Shown: positions 25,020 through 33,582, numbered from the stretch's first letter. The stretch: 64,000 bases of DNA from Candidatus Pristimantibacillus lignocellulolyticus (GCA_023639215.1 CP097899.1:1122501-1186500), one strand, 5' to 3'. The notes: generated from the letters alone by a model not told the origin. Translations and numbers: made by a program.

Positions 25020-26300
25020 CTAAGAGTTTACCATTACACCATTAGTAACAAGTAACCATTTTTCTTTAAATATTTCGTACTCTAATTTGGAGTTTTCAAG
25101 TGCTATATGGGCCCTATCTCGTTGAAATTCAACTGTTTCAACTTCTTTACTTGTTACTTTACCTGCAAAAAATAATAACTGTATATCTTTCACCGATTGT
25201 TGAGATGCTTCATACTGAACTTCATTCCCATTGACTTGATTAATTAGTGCGTTTCCTTCTAGCACTAGCGCTTCAATATACTGACTTATTTGCAGTTTAA
25301 TAATGGCTTTGGTTTCTGTTTGTGTCTCCGTTATTTTCTGATAGTATTTTAGTAATTCAGGATTGTTCCCATTTGCAGATTCAGCCATCTCTTTATTGAA
25401 AATAACCTCTTCTTCTACTAAACGTAGTTCAATCATTTTCGACATATCTATCTTTTTCTCGTCTGTTGGAATGAAAGAAGTATAACTACTTACGGGTTGA
25501 AGCTTAACTTGTTTCTTACGATCAATTCCAAGTTTAGTAGAAAACTTTCTTAGCTCCAGATCAAACATCTTTTGTTGATCTATTACTAAGTTAAGCTGCA
25601 AATTATATTCTCTTTGCAATCTATCAAGTTCGCCTTTTTCTATGAGACCAAGTGAATACAATACATTTGAATCTTTTAAATGAATCTCTAATTCTCTAGA
25701 TATTGACTGTTGTTGCTCCAATTCATTTTGCATTTTTAACAGCTCATAATATTGATAGGTTGCCTGATACTTAACAAGTTCTAGCGTACTCTCTAATTGA
25801 ATTCCCGCAATACTTTCTTCTTTTTCCGCCGTAATTCCAGCTTGCTTCAACGAAGCTACACTGTTCATATAGTCAGTGAACACAGTAGAATATTGTATTC
25901 CACCCACCAACTCTAAGACGGGATTTAATGATTGATTAATCATCATTTGAATTCCAATAATATAATCTAATTCCCTCTGTTCTTCTTCACTTAACTCATC
26001 ATAGTTAGGAATAGATGCTATGATCTCCTCAAATGTATCTGGCAAACTAATTATTGCCGGACTATTAATACCTTTTCCTGCAAGATCAATTTGACTTTGT
26101 ACATAGGCTAATTGTGCTTTTGTCGCATCAACCTTTAGTTGAGCAAGCTTAACATCAACAAAATTTTTAAGTGCAAGTTCAATCACTTTATGACGATTAA
26201 GCTCAATAACTTCTGTTGCACTTGATGCATTCGTATTATTAGCATGACTACAAATCAAAATAGAAATAATACATAGTATCGATATTATTTTTCGTATCAT
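25020..26300 (-). CDS. TolC-family (outer membrane efflux-like) coiled-coil protein
   Basis: 426 residues with a signal peptide (MIRKIISILCIISILICS) and long helical, coiled-coil stretches. The architecture is of the TolC/OEP family: an N-terminal repeat beginning VIELNRHKVIELALKNFVDVKLAQLKVDATKAQLAYV and an equivalent C-terminal repeat (ASQQSVKDIQLLFFAGKVTSKEVETVEFQRDRAHIALENSKLEYEI in pieces). It follows the HlyD gene by 14 bp. TolC normally spans an outer membrane; this gene set (LTA synthase, SLH proteins, no LPS or Bam genes here) points to a monoderm. Its role may be a periplasm-like or wall-spanning extension of the exporter; that is inference. Confidence 0.75.
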   Translation of the reverse strand: MIRKIISILCIISILICSHANNTNASSATEVIELNRHKVIELALKNFVDVKLAQLKVDATKAQLAYVQSQIDLAGKGINSPAIISLPDTFEEIIASIPNYDELSEEEQRELDYIIGIQMMINQSLNPVLELVGGIQYSTVFTDYMNSVASLKQAGITAEKEESIAGIQLESTLELVKYQATYQYYELLKMQNELEQQQSISRELEIHLKDSNVLYSLGLIEKGELDRLQREYNLQLNLVIDQQKMFDLELRKFSTKLGIDRKKQVKLQPVSSYTSFIPTDEKKIDMSKMIELRLVEEEVIFNKEMAESANGNNPELLKYYQKITETQTETKAIIKLQISQYIEALVLEGNALINQVNGNEVQYEASQQSVKDIQLLFFAGKVTSKEVETVEFQRDRAHIALENSKLEYEIFKEKWLLVTNGVMVNS

Positions 26301-26314
26301 TATTACGAATACCT

Positions 26315-27973
26315 CTATTCCTTCAAATTAATTTTTTCAAGAATATAGTAAATAATTTTTTGTGAATTTGTTACGATGTACGCCTCTGCAGTCATACCTA
26401 CTCTAATTTCACCTTGCTCACCTTTTTGATTAACTAAAGGTTCATTTGCGATAGCAGCTTCTATAATGTAATAACGTAAACCGTCCTGCTGAACAACAGC
26501 ATCTGAACCTATGGAGGTTACCTCACCAACTAAAGAACCATAACTTTGCTTAGGAAAAGCATCGAAATTTAGCTTAACCTGATCTCCAATAGCAATTTTC
26601 CCTATCTCTTGATTCGTGACTGCTATGCTAGCTTTATACATCGTTTCGTCAGTTGGTAATATGGTAAGTAAAGGTTCTCCCGGTTGGATAACATCGCCCT
26701 TATTTAGTTCTTTTACAATATTAACAGTGCCAGAAACCGGAGATTTCATTGTCTTATTTTCTAATTCTTGTTCTATCTTTTGGATATTTTCTTGTATAGA
26801 TTCGATGTTCGATTGTTTATCATCTATGCTCGCTTGGATTATGACTACTCGATCCAGCCTATACTTTTGAAGTGAAGTTACCTCTGCAGTTTCTGTCAGT
26901 TCTGTTTTTTGTTTTAACTCCTGCTCTTGAATATTTAATTGTTCTTTCTTTAGATCTAATGATGCGATTTCTAGTTGCAAAGATCCATTGGGCTGAATTA
27001 ATTTAGAGTATTCTAAGTTTAATTCCTCTAACTTCGTCTCATAACTTGTAATATTACTTTCCGTGGATAACAAAGCTTCTTTCTCTAACATTGTTACTTG
27101 TAGCGTTGCTTTTTCATAGACTCCGAGTTGTTGCTCTAACTCAACTTGAGATATAAATCGATCACCGAGCTTGAGGGAAGTCTCATATGTGTTTTTTGCA
27201 TTAGTTAAGTCAACCTGTAATTGCTTTAGCTGCGTACTATATTGTTCATATTGTGCAGTTCTCAGTTCATCAGTTGATGATATTTTATTTTTTCCTGATT
27301 GAATCGATAATTTTAAATTCTTTTCCTGTTTAATATCCTCAGTTAATTGTGTAATTGCTTTTGAAAGTTCTTGCTTAGTTGTTTCCATATTTGTTTTATT
27401 CGCTTCAATATTCAAATCAATGCTAGATTGTGATTGTTCAAGTTCAGTTTTGGTTGATTTGATTTGTTGATCAGCTGTCATATAGTCTAACTCAAGTTGT
27501 TGATACTCTAAATTAAACTGCTCTACTAATTTATAATAATAACTTTCTTCTTCTATATTAGATTGGAATAAATTTTGATCGATTTCAATGCTTTGCATAT
27601 ATCTCTCTAAAAGTACTAATTCTTGCTTTTGTTGTTCTAGCTCTTCAAGACGATAGTTTAGCTCAGTCACATATTCCTCCTGCTGTAAAACAATAAGCGA
27701 ATCTCCCTCTTCAACATACATGCCCTCACTAACAAAAATATCTTCTATCTGACCAAGTGTTGATGATTGTATTGTGCTCACCTTTTCATTAGGCCTTACA
27801 ACCCCTTGAGCCTTAGCAGTTTCATCGATTTGACCAAAAAATGACCATGTGATCACAGATCCAATAAGCACAAGTAATATGACTAAAAACGAAGTAATTG
27901 CAGGACTTGTACGGGCTTCCAGTAATTCACGACTATCCGACATATCGGACAAATTGCGGATGATAGCTTTCAT
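26315..27973 (-). CDS. HlyD-family membrane fusion protein of a bacteriocin exporter
   Basis: About 552 residues. A short cytosolic N terminus and one membrane helix (ITSFLVILLVLIGSVITW) lead to a split lipoyl domain (VSTIQSSTLGQIEDIFVSEGMYVEEGD near the start, MKSPVSGTVNIVKEL ... PGEPLLTILP near 420), a very long Gln/Glu/Lys-rich coiled coil between the halves, and a beta-barrel part. The ATG at 27973 lies 4 bp after the stop of the ABC gene, so the genes are translationally close. It should link the ABC exporter to the TolC-like protein encoded next. Confidence 0.88.
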   Translation of the reverse strand: MKAIIRNLSDMSDSRELLEARTSPAITSFLVILLVLIGSVITWSFFGQIDETAKAQGVVRPNEKVSTIQSSTLGQIEDIFVSEGMYVEEGDSLIVLQQEEYVTELNYRLEELEQQKQELVLLERYMQSIEIDQNLFQSNIEEESYYYKLVEQFNLEYQQLELDYMTADQQIKSTKTELEQSQSSIDLNIEANKTNMETTKQELSKAITQLTEDIKQEKNLKLSIQSGKNKISSTDELRTAQYEQYSTQLKQLQVDLTNAKNTYETSLKLGDRFISQVELEQQLGVYEKATLQVTMLEKEALLSTESNITSYETKLEELNLEYSKLIQPNGSLQLEIASLDLKKEQLNIQEQELKQKTELTETAEVTSLQKYRLDRVVIIQASIDDKQSNIESIQENIQKIEQELENKTMKSPVSGTVNIVKELNKGDVIQPGEPLLTILPTDETMYKASIAVTNQEIGKIAIGDQVKLNFDAFPKQSYGSLVGEVTSIGSDAVVQQDGLRYYIIEAAIANEPLVNQKGEQGEIRVGMTAEAYIVTNSQKIIYYILEKINLKE

Positions 27974-27977
27974 GATG

Positions 27978-30194
27978 TTACACTCCACCTACTCCCACTG
28001 CATATTGTTGGTTTTCCTGAGTTAATTCTATGCCTGGTAATTGATCTTTCCACAGTCCGTAATATTTTCCGTGTGCTGCTAATAACTCTTGATGTGTACC
28101 TTGTTCAATAATACTTCCGTTATCCATCACATATATTCGATCACAACGCATAATTGTGCTCAGACGATGAGCAATAATAATCGTCGTAACATTCTCAAAA
28201 CTATTAATTGTTTCAGAAACAGCTCTTTCCGTAGTTGAGTCTAAGTTACTTGTCGCTTCATCAAGAATAAGAATATCTGGTTGTTTAAGTATCGCTCTGG
28301 CAATGGCTAACCTTTGTTTCTGACCACCAGAAAGATTAGAGCCATTTTCTTCAAGCATAGTCTGATATCGTAATGGAAACTGATTAATAAATTCATGAGC
28401 CTGGGCTATTTTACAAGCTTCTGTTATGGCTACTAAGTCTTCATCACTGTCGATGCCTAAACTTAAATTATCATGGATTGTACCGCTGAAGAAGAATGTA
28501 TCCTGTGGAATATACGCAATACGTTGTCTTAAATAATCCAGATGTATGTCTTTAATATTATGTTCATTAATGACAATATCCCCTTGCTCATGGCTATAAA
28601 ATTGCATTAGTAGTTTAATTAGTGTTGTTTTTCCAGAACCACTTTCACCAACAAACGCTATTTTTTCACCTTGATTAATCGTAAGGTTAATACTTTTCAA
28701 AGTTAATGCTCTCGTACCATAGCGAAAATCAACATTAGTTAGCGATATATTCCCTTTTAATGAAGCTAACTTTAATTTATTTTCCTCAGTATCTGCTTTT
28801 TCAGGTTCTAGATCTAATATTTCACCTAATCGATCAGCTGCTACTACTGCCGTTTGAATCGTCGGTTGAAGGTTAATTAAATTTTGAATAGGATTAAGAA
28901 AATATGCCAATAACGCATTATAAGTAATGAGTTGCCCCATCGACATATGGCCATTAATAACTTGCATAGCTCCAATCCATAGAATAGCAACTCCACCTAA
29001 CATTTGGACAAATCCCTTCAGAGAATCTTGAATGTTGTTCATCACTCCGAATTTAAAGACAGATCTAAGAAGATCAACAAACTTCTTTTCCGTTTCAAAA
29101 TTAGCTTTACTCTCCGCATGATAAGCCTTTACTGTTTCGATTCCATCAATAGACTCGAAAATGTAAGATGTTAATTGAGCATTCTTTTCCATCTGATCTC
29201 TGTTAAGTCTATCAAAGGACTTATGAAATCCCCAAACTAATGCTAGATAAATTGGTACCAGTATAATGGTGACTCCAAATAATAAGGTGCTTTGGGAATA
29301 TAAAATAACACCTCCAACTATGACCATAATAATATCAATCATAATCGTTAGTGTTGCACTCGAAATAGCATCTCTAACCTTAGAAGCATCCATTAAACGC
29401 GATATAATTTCTCCAGTTTTTCTTGTACCGAAAAAACTCATTGGTAGTTTTAATACATGGTGATAATAGCCAAGTATTAGCGAAATATCGAGTTTTTGAC
29501 TCAAATATAGTAATAGGTGGCTGCGGAAAGCATTTAATAGTACCTGAAATATATAGAGAACGATAACGCCGATAGAAAGTATATGTAATGTTTTTTGCAA
29601 GCCGTAGGGTAATATTTCATCTAGAAGAAATTGAAAATAAAATGCACCAAAAATGCCAAGTACAGTGTAAAGTATTGACGCCATAAAGATGCCAACTAGC
29701 ATATTTTTTTGTGGGATTAGTAAGCTGAAGAAACGCGAAAAAAGCCCCTTCGTATGATCACCCTTTTGAAATTGTGGAGTAGGAACCATAAGGATAAGAA
29801 CCCCTGTCCATATTCCAAAAAAGTCTTCTGGTGTATACTTAACAAGACCTTTACCTGGATCTGCAATAATTACTTCTTTTTCAGATATTTTATGTATGAC
29901 AACATAGTGGAGTAAGGACTGGTCGATAACGACATGTGCAATCGCAGGAAGTGGAAATTCGCTAAAAAAGGCTTCTTGGTCACCTTTAACACCTTTCGCG
30001 GTAAAACCTAGTTGCTCTGCAGCTTTTACTAAACCATAAGCATTTGTACCTTTCTTATCTGTACCTGCAATTTCTCTTATTTTTGATATTGGATATTTTA
30101 AGCCGTGCTGCTTAGATATTGTTGCCAAGCAGGCAGCACCGCAGTCTTTTATATCTTGTTGCTTGATGCAATGGTATTTTTTTAGAAAGAGCAT
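27978..30194 (-). CDS. Peptidase-containing (C39) bacteriocin ABC transporter
   Basis: 738 residues that cleave double-glycine leaders and export the mature peptide. The N-terminal C39 peptidase has the catalytic Cys in QQDIKDCGAACLA, His in LLHYVVIHKI and Asp in IIADPGKG. A six-helix membrane domain (about 160-440) and an ABC ATPase follow, with Walker A GESGSGKTT, signature NLSGGQKQRLAIARA and Walker B ILILDEATSNLDS. Substrates are most likely the two peptides encoded just upstream; a terminator sits between them. Start chosen as the first ATG, giving the usual short lead-in to QQDIKDCG. Confidence 0.95.
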   Translation of the reverse strand: MLFLKKYHCIKQQDIKDCGAACLATISKQHGLKYPISKIREIAGTDKKGTNAYGLVKAAEQLGFTAKGVKGDQEAFFSEFPLPAIAHVVIDQSLLHYVVIHKISEKEVIIADPGKGLVKYTPEDFFGIWTGVLILMVPTPQFQKGDHTKGLFSRFFSLLIPQKNMLVGIFMASILYTVLGIFGAFYFQFLLDEILPYGLQKTLHILSIGVIVLYIFQVLLNAFRSHLLLYLSQKLDISLILGYYHHVLKLPMSFFGTRKTGEIISRLMDASKVRDAISSATLTIMIDIIMVIVGGVILYSQSTLLFGVTIILVPIYLALVWGFHKSFDRLNRDQMEKNAQLTSYIFESIDGIETVKAYHAESKANFETEKKFVDLLRSVFKFGVMNNIQDSLKGFVQMLGGVAILWIGAMQVINGHMSMGQLITYNALLAYFLNPIQNLINLQPTIQTAVVAADRLGEILDLEPEKADTEENKLKLASLKGNISLTNVDFRYGTRALTLKSINLTINQGEKIAFVGESGSGKTTLIKLLMQFYSHEQGDIVINEHNIKDIHLDYLRQRIAYIPQDTFFFSGTIHDNLSLGIDSDEDLVAITEACKIAQAHEFINQFPLRYQTMLEENGSNLSGGQKQRLAIARAILKQPDILILDEATSNLDSTTERAVSETINSFENVTTIIIAHRLSTIMRCDRIYVMDNGSIIEQGTHQELLAAHGKYYGLWKDQLPGIELTQENQQYAVGVGGV

Positions 30195-30340
30195 AGTCTA
30201 CCCCTTAGTTTTTAGTCTTTCTTTTTTTATTAATAGCACTATATCGTAATTGAAGTTTTCATTTTAATACTATGCATTTAAATTATTGACATCTTTGAAT
30301 TACTTAATTAAATGAGTTTTTATTAAGGAGTACACAATGA

Positions 30341-30380
30341 AAAAAGAAGTTAGCTTAAACCTTCTAAGCTAACTACTTTT
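30341..30380 (-). terminator. Terminator between bacteriocin peptide genes and exporter genes
   Basis: AGTTAGCTT and AAGCTAACT arms with a 9-nt loop; on the minus strand TTCTTTTTTC follows. It would let the small peptides be made in excess over the exporter by partial readthrough. T-rich on the plus side too, so it may act both ways. Confidence 0.7.
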
Positions 30381-30390
30381 TAAGTTTCAG

Positions 30391-30582
30391 TTAATTACCA
30401 TATGCATTCCAACCTTTAACAATTCCTTTTCCAAAATCGTATGCTGGCTCGATTAATTGGATTGCTACCACTAACTTTCCAAGTGGAGACTTTGCAGCTG
30501 TTTTACCGAATTCAACAATATCGTCCCAAATACCTCCGCCATCGATATTGATTAACTGATCATGAGTAATTTCTTTAAACAT
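30391..30582 (-). CDS. Double-glycine leader bacteriocin-like peptide B
   Basis: 63 residues. The leader MFKEITHDQLINIDGG ends in Gly-Gly, the C39 peptidase site; the predicted mature peptide of 47 residues starts GIWDDIVEFGKTAAKS and ends GIVKGWNAYGN. It is amphipathic with a hydrophobic core (LGKLVVAIQLIEPAYDFG) and carries a GxxxG motif (GIVKG), the helix-packing motif of two-peptide class IIb bacteriocins. The ATG at 30582 is used because AAAGGAGG lies 7 nt before it; two upstream in-frame codons are rejected. No Cys, so not a lanthipeptide or pediocin type. Confidence 0.82.
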   Translation of the reverse strand: MFKEITHDQLINIDGGGIWDDIVEFGKTAAKSPLGKLVVAIQLIEPAYDFGKGIVKGWNAYGN

Positions 30583-30626
30583 CTTCATTCCTCCTTTCTG
30601 ATCATATACTGTTTTCAATCCAATCA

Positions 30627-30833
30627 TTATTTCGGAAGTAATCCTGGATAGTAGTAATTAATATAGTTTTTTGGATTAACCGCTTCTTTTGCAACATGTG
30701 CTATAGTCTTTACACCTTCAACTGCACCCCTAATAGCATAACCAACTGCAAAACCGATGTCTTCGAATGCACCTCCACCATCAAGTTGCAACAATTCATC
30801 CTGTGTGATTTCTACAAATAAATTCTTTTCCAA
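30627..30833 (-). CDS. Double-glycine leader bacteriocin-like peptide A
   Basis: 68 residues. Leader (M)EKNLFVEITQDELLQLDGG shares F-x-EIT-x-D-x-L and DGG with peptide B. The mature peptide begins GAFEDIGFAVGYAIRG, has GxxxG spacing (GFAVG) and ends with an unusual Tyr/Pro-rich tail (NYINYYYPGLLPK). The TTG at 30833 with GGGAGGG 6 nt upstream is the start. It lies 44 bp upstream of peptide B in the same transcript; together they look like a two-peptide bacteriocin pair. No dedicated immunity gene is obvious; the divergent CPBP protein is a candidate. Confidence 0.82.
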   Translation of the reverse strand: MEKNLFVEITQDELLQLDGGGAFEDIGFAVGYAIRGAVEGVKTIAHVAKEAVNPKNYINYYYPGLLPK

Positions 30834-30908
30834 TGAAATCCCTCCCAACTTTAATATTTAACTAATTTCACTTCATTTTCATGTTAACTTGTATATTCCC
30901 CCTTCAAA

Positions 30909-30957
30909 AGTCCTAATATAATTAGTACTTCTCACCAGTAATATTTTCTAATATACT
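30909..30957. promoter_or_regulatory. Two 21-bp dyads (AGT-N15-ACT) between the peptide and CPBP genes
   Basis: Dyad 1 at 30909-30929 (AGTCCTAAT, ATT/TAGTACT arms) and dyad 2 at 30937-30957 (AGTAATATT ... AATATACT) both start AGT and end ACT with A/T-rich, near-symmetric interiors. They lie in the divergent promoter region and could bind the LuxR-type regulator encoded nearby. No consensus promoter could be fixed with confidence. Confidence 0.4.
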
Positions 30958-31004
30958 ATCAAGACATCCTTTTTTTTCCACAAATTTAATGTGTGAGGTG
31001 TACC

Positions 31005-31649
31005 ATGCAAAACATCACTACTAAATATTTTTTTTGCTTCTTTCTTTCTTATTTTCTTATAAACTTCACAGTGGCAACATTATTTTTCGTATTTTCTGTA
31101 GATTCAGTATTTATTCTTTTGATTAATGTTATTTCCGCATTTGTGCTATTTACTATTTTCAAACAGGCAAGAGCCTATTTATTGACTCAATTAGTACCTA
31201 TGGTCAAACCTTTAAGAGGTTCTTTACTCATTATTACAGCACTCATTTCACTGTCGCTTCTTAACTATCTTTACAATTATGTTTTAAACTGGAACAGCGT
31301 AATGAGCATCGAAGAACAGTTAAATACTGAAACTGTACAATTTAGAAATGAAACGACCATTCAAATATTGTTCAATATTTTATTTATAGGATTCTTAGCA
31401 CCAGTAATTGAGGAATTACTATTTAGAGGATTTTTATTTTCATATCTCAATAGAAGTGGAAAAGTACTTTTTGCTAGTTTACTTACTTCAGCATTATTTG
31501 GATTAATGCATAGTGGCTTGTTTTTCTTCGCATTTACGATGAGCATTATGTCCATTATGTTATACAAATACACTAAATCGCTTAGGGCATCTATCTACTT
31601 TCACATTGCATGGAATAGTTTGAGTGTCCTCCTGAACTATTTACAATAA
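31005..31649 (+). CDS. CPBP (Abi) family intramembrane metalloprotease
   Basis: A 214-residue, mostly hydrophobic protein with the CPBP motifs: EExxxR as IEELLFRGFL (near residue 135), FxxxH as FGLMHSG, and the C-terminal HIAWNSL. Family members are Rce1-like proteases; in bacteriocin loci they often serve in self-immunity or leader processing. Here it is divergent from the two peptide genes, which makes immunity the leading guess. The ATG at 31005 follows GAGGTG; a GTG four codons earlier overlaps the ribosome binding site. Confidence 0.85.
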   Translation: MQNITTKYFFCFFLSYFLINFTVATLFFVFSVDSVFILLINVISAFVLFTIFKQARAYLLTQLVPMVKPLRGSLLIITALISLSLLNYLYNYVLNWNSVMSIEEQLNTETVQFRNETTIQILFNILFIGFLAPVIEELLFRGFLFSYLNRSGKVLFASLLTSALFGLMHSGLFFFAFTMSIMSIMLYKYTKSLRASIYFHIAWNSLSVLLNYLQ

Positions 31650-31870
31650 TCCTCAGCTTACCTACGATTATTATCAATATTTTAACGTTTGTGACATAAT
31701 ACGCTCTTCCTACCGCATTTGTTGTAAGATATTAGTGATTTACATTATTATCGACTGTTATGTAAATAAATTAATTGAATGTATTTTAAACGATTAAAAA
31801 CCACTAAACGCATTAGAATTATATAAACTAGCCTACTAATATGTAATCTTTAATTAACATAGGAGGGAAC

Positions 31871-32470
31871 ATGATTAAAATTAATACGCTAATTGTAGAC
31901 GCTGATCCTATTTGGCGATATTCTATTGAAGCTTTGTTCGCAAAGGAGCATGATATTCACGTTATTAGCAGTGTAGCTACTGTTCAAGAAGCACTTCATT
32001 ATATTTCAGAAGTCGATATAGTCATATTAGATATTAATATAGAAGCTTATAAATTAGAGGGTTTAAAGATTCTCCGTGACATTACAATTATTAAGCCAGT
32101 CCCTATTATTATTTTAACAACGATATCTGATCAAAATATAATACTTACTGCATTTCAAGCAGGAGCGATGCACTATATTGATAAACTCAACTATGATGTT
32201 CTACCTACCGCTATTCGAGAAGTTACTCATACTCTCTCTCCCTTTCAATTATTACTAAAGGACTATCATAAGCTTCGTAATGTTATGGCGTTGCATTCCT
32301 TAACACCCGCTGAAAAAGAAATTACTGATCTTATAATAAAAGGTTATACCTTATCCAACATTAGCTTAGCACTATATAAAGCTGAGAGCACAGTGAAGAA
32401 TCAGGTTGGAAGTATATACAAAAAGATGAATGTGAGAACCCGAAAACAACTTATAAGCATATTACAATAA
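31871..32470 (+). CDS. LuxR/NarL-type response regulator
   Basis: 199 residues: an N-terminal receiver with acidic residues in LIVDADPIWRYS, phospho-Asp in DIVILDINIEA and Lys in YIDKLNY, then a C-terminal LuxR HTH (LTPAEKEITDLIIKGYTLSNISLAL ... TVKNQVGSIYKKMNVRTR, in pieces). AGGAGGG precedes the ATG. No histidine kinase lies near, so it is an orphan in this window; position suggests control of the bacteriocin genes. The 220 bp upstream are A/T-rich and include a TTACAT ... ATGTAA inverted repeat around 31740-31766. Confidence 0.88.
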   Translation: MIKINTLIVDADPIWRYSIEALFAKEHDIHVISSVATVQEALHYISEVDIVILDINIEAYKLEGLKILRDITIIKPVPIIILTTISDQNIILTAFQAGAMHYIDKLNYDVLPTAIREVTHTLSPFQLLLKDYHKLRNVMALHSLTPAEKEITDLIIKGYTLSNISLALYKAESTVKNQVGSIYKKMNVRTRKQLISILQ

Positions 32471-32496
32471 ACACTAGTATGTAGGAGGAGCTCAAC

Positions 32497-32664
32497 GTGG
32501 CATCTGAAAAATATTATAAACTCATTATAATTTTGTTCGTATTACATCTAATCAATATAGTTTATACTCTTATTATTTACCATGAAGTCGCTTACTTCTC
32601 ACTTATTATTTTCGTTCTATTCCTAATTGCTTTTCTCGTTACATACTATCGTAAAAATAGATGA
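32497..32664 (+). CDS. 55-residue two-helix membrane peptide
   Basis: A short gene begins with GTG 26 bp after the response regulator stop, with AGGAGG 8 nt upstream. It encodes (M)ASEKYYKLIIILFVLHLINIV ... YHEVAYFSLIIFVLFLIAFLV ... RKNR, in pieces: two hydrophobic helices joined by a short polar loop with a basic C terminus. The good ribosome binding site, the coupling to the regulator and the membrane topology support a real gene. No family recognised; immunity peptide or accessory of the regulator are possibilities. Confidence 0.65.
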   Translation: MASEKYYKLIIILFVLHLINIVYTLIIYHEVAYFSLIIFVLFLIAFLVTYYRKNR

Positions 32665-32696
32665 TATCAATATTTTTATACTGTTCGTCACAATAT

Positions 32697-32756
32697 GTTC
32701 TAGGATTAGCAGTACATTGACGTACAATGAAGTAGCAATATAAGTTGTAACCTTAC
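32697..32756 (+). pseudogene. Degenerate fragment of the qoxD 3' end
   Basis: The text CTAGGATTAGCAG ... TTGACGTACAATGAAGTAGC ... ATATAAGTTGTAA aligns with the last codons of qoxD and the following bases (TATAGGATC ... ATGACTTACAATGCAGTAGC ... GTATAAGTTATAG). The match continues into the terminator. No open frame survives. It is a remnant of a duplicated qox end. Confidence 0.65.
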
Positions 32757-32804
32757 AACAAACGCCCCTTTCAACCACTTTAGTGGACGAGAGGGGCGTT
32801 TGTT
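32757..32804 (+). terminator. Copy of the qox terminator, ending the response regulator operon
   Basis: AACAAACGCCCC and GGGGCGTTTGTT arms with the same inner CCACTTTAGTGG hairpin as the terminator at 22699, differing at only a few positions. It now serves the regulator and small-peptide transcript. Confidence 0.85.
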
Positions 32805-32954
32805 ATTACGAACAACGAAAGAGTTTACACATACACCTTTAGATAAAATGTTTGTTATAAATTCTATAACGATGTATTAATCTTATTGAGTATTTGACCA
32901 TAAAAAGCAACATTAATAAATTGACAACGATCGTCATCCGATCTATCCACTCAG

Positions 32955-33332
32955 TTATGCAACATCCGCTGTTACTCTATTTCTATATATAACTATTAAC
33001 ATAGTATCTATAAATAATATAACAATGACAAACCATGCTAAATAATCATGAAGATCATTCACTACCTCAGAAAGAATAAATATAATCATAGCTATAAACT
33101 TCAGAAAATTAATCGAGTAATGAAAATCAGCAACTTTCCGGTTGTAACCCGGATTTCCCACCCTCTTTATAAGCAATTTCCCATTATTACAAACTGAATA
33201 TATAAAGAAGTTAACACTTAAAAACCACATAAACAGAAGCCATTCTGATAGAGTATCTTCAATTAATATACTATCCAAGTTTATACCGCTCATCAAAATC
33301 ACCGCGGTCAGCCACCAGTATTTACTTCCCAC
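32955..33332 (-). CDS. Small membrane protein, unknown function
   Basis: 125 residues with about four hydrophobic segments (WWLTAVILMSGI; LLFMWFLSVNFFIYSV; INFLKFIAMIIFILS; YLAWFVIVILFIDTMLIVIY) and a basic loop after the second. Start GTG with AGGGAG 8 nt upstream. Its size and topology resemble small immunity-type membrane proteins found at the edges of bacteriocin loci, but I see no specific family match. Confidence 0.6.
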   Translation of the reverse strand: MGSKYWWLTAVILMSGINLDSILIEDTLSEWLLFMWFLSVNFFIYSVCNNGKLLIKRVGNPGYNRKVADFHYSINFLKFIAMIIFILSEVVNDLHDYLAWFVIVILFIDTMLIVIYRNRVTADVA

Positions 33333-33487
33333 AAATCTCGCTCCCTATAATCTGTTTTCCATCTAAGACCTTACAATTCAACATTAACTGAACTGAACAC
33401 TTAATCCGAAACAAACAATACTATACTAATATTACCATTTAAAATATATTGTGGAAATATTAGCTTTCCCATCCCTCTTAAAACAAT

Positions 33488-33555
33488 AAAAAAGCACCCC
33501 CTAGAATCCATTGAATAAACCTACTGGCTTAATAATGTCAATTCTAAGGGGTACC
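33488..33555 (-). terminator. Terminator of the asparaginase genes
   Basis: On the minus strand ACCCCTTAGAAT and ATTCTAGGGGGT pair around a 33-nt loop, followed by GCTTTTTT. Confidence 0.75.
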
Positions 33556-33582
33556 GCTTCTTATTGAAATGCAGTTTTGTTA

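Noticed and set aside
25020..26300. Lipoprotein signal in the TolC-like protein
   Set aside because: The only N-terminal Cys is preceded by Ile (ILIC), which is a poor lipobox; treated as an ordinary signal peptide.
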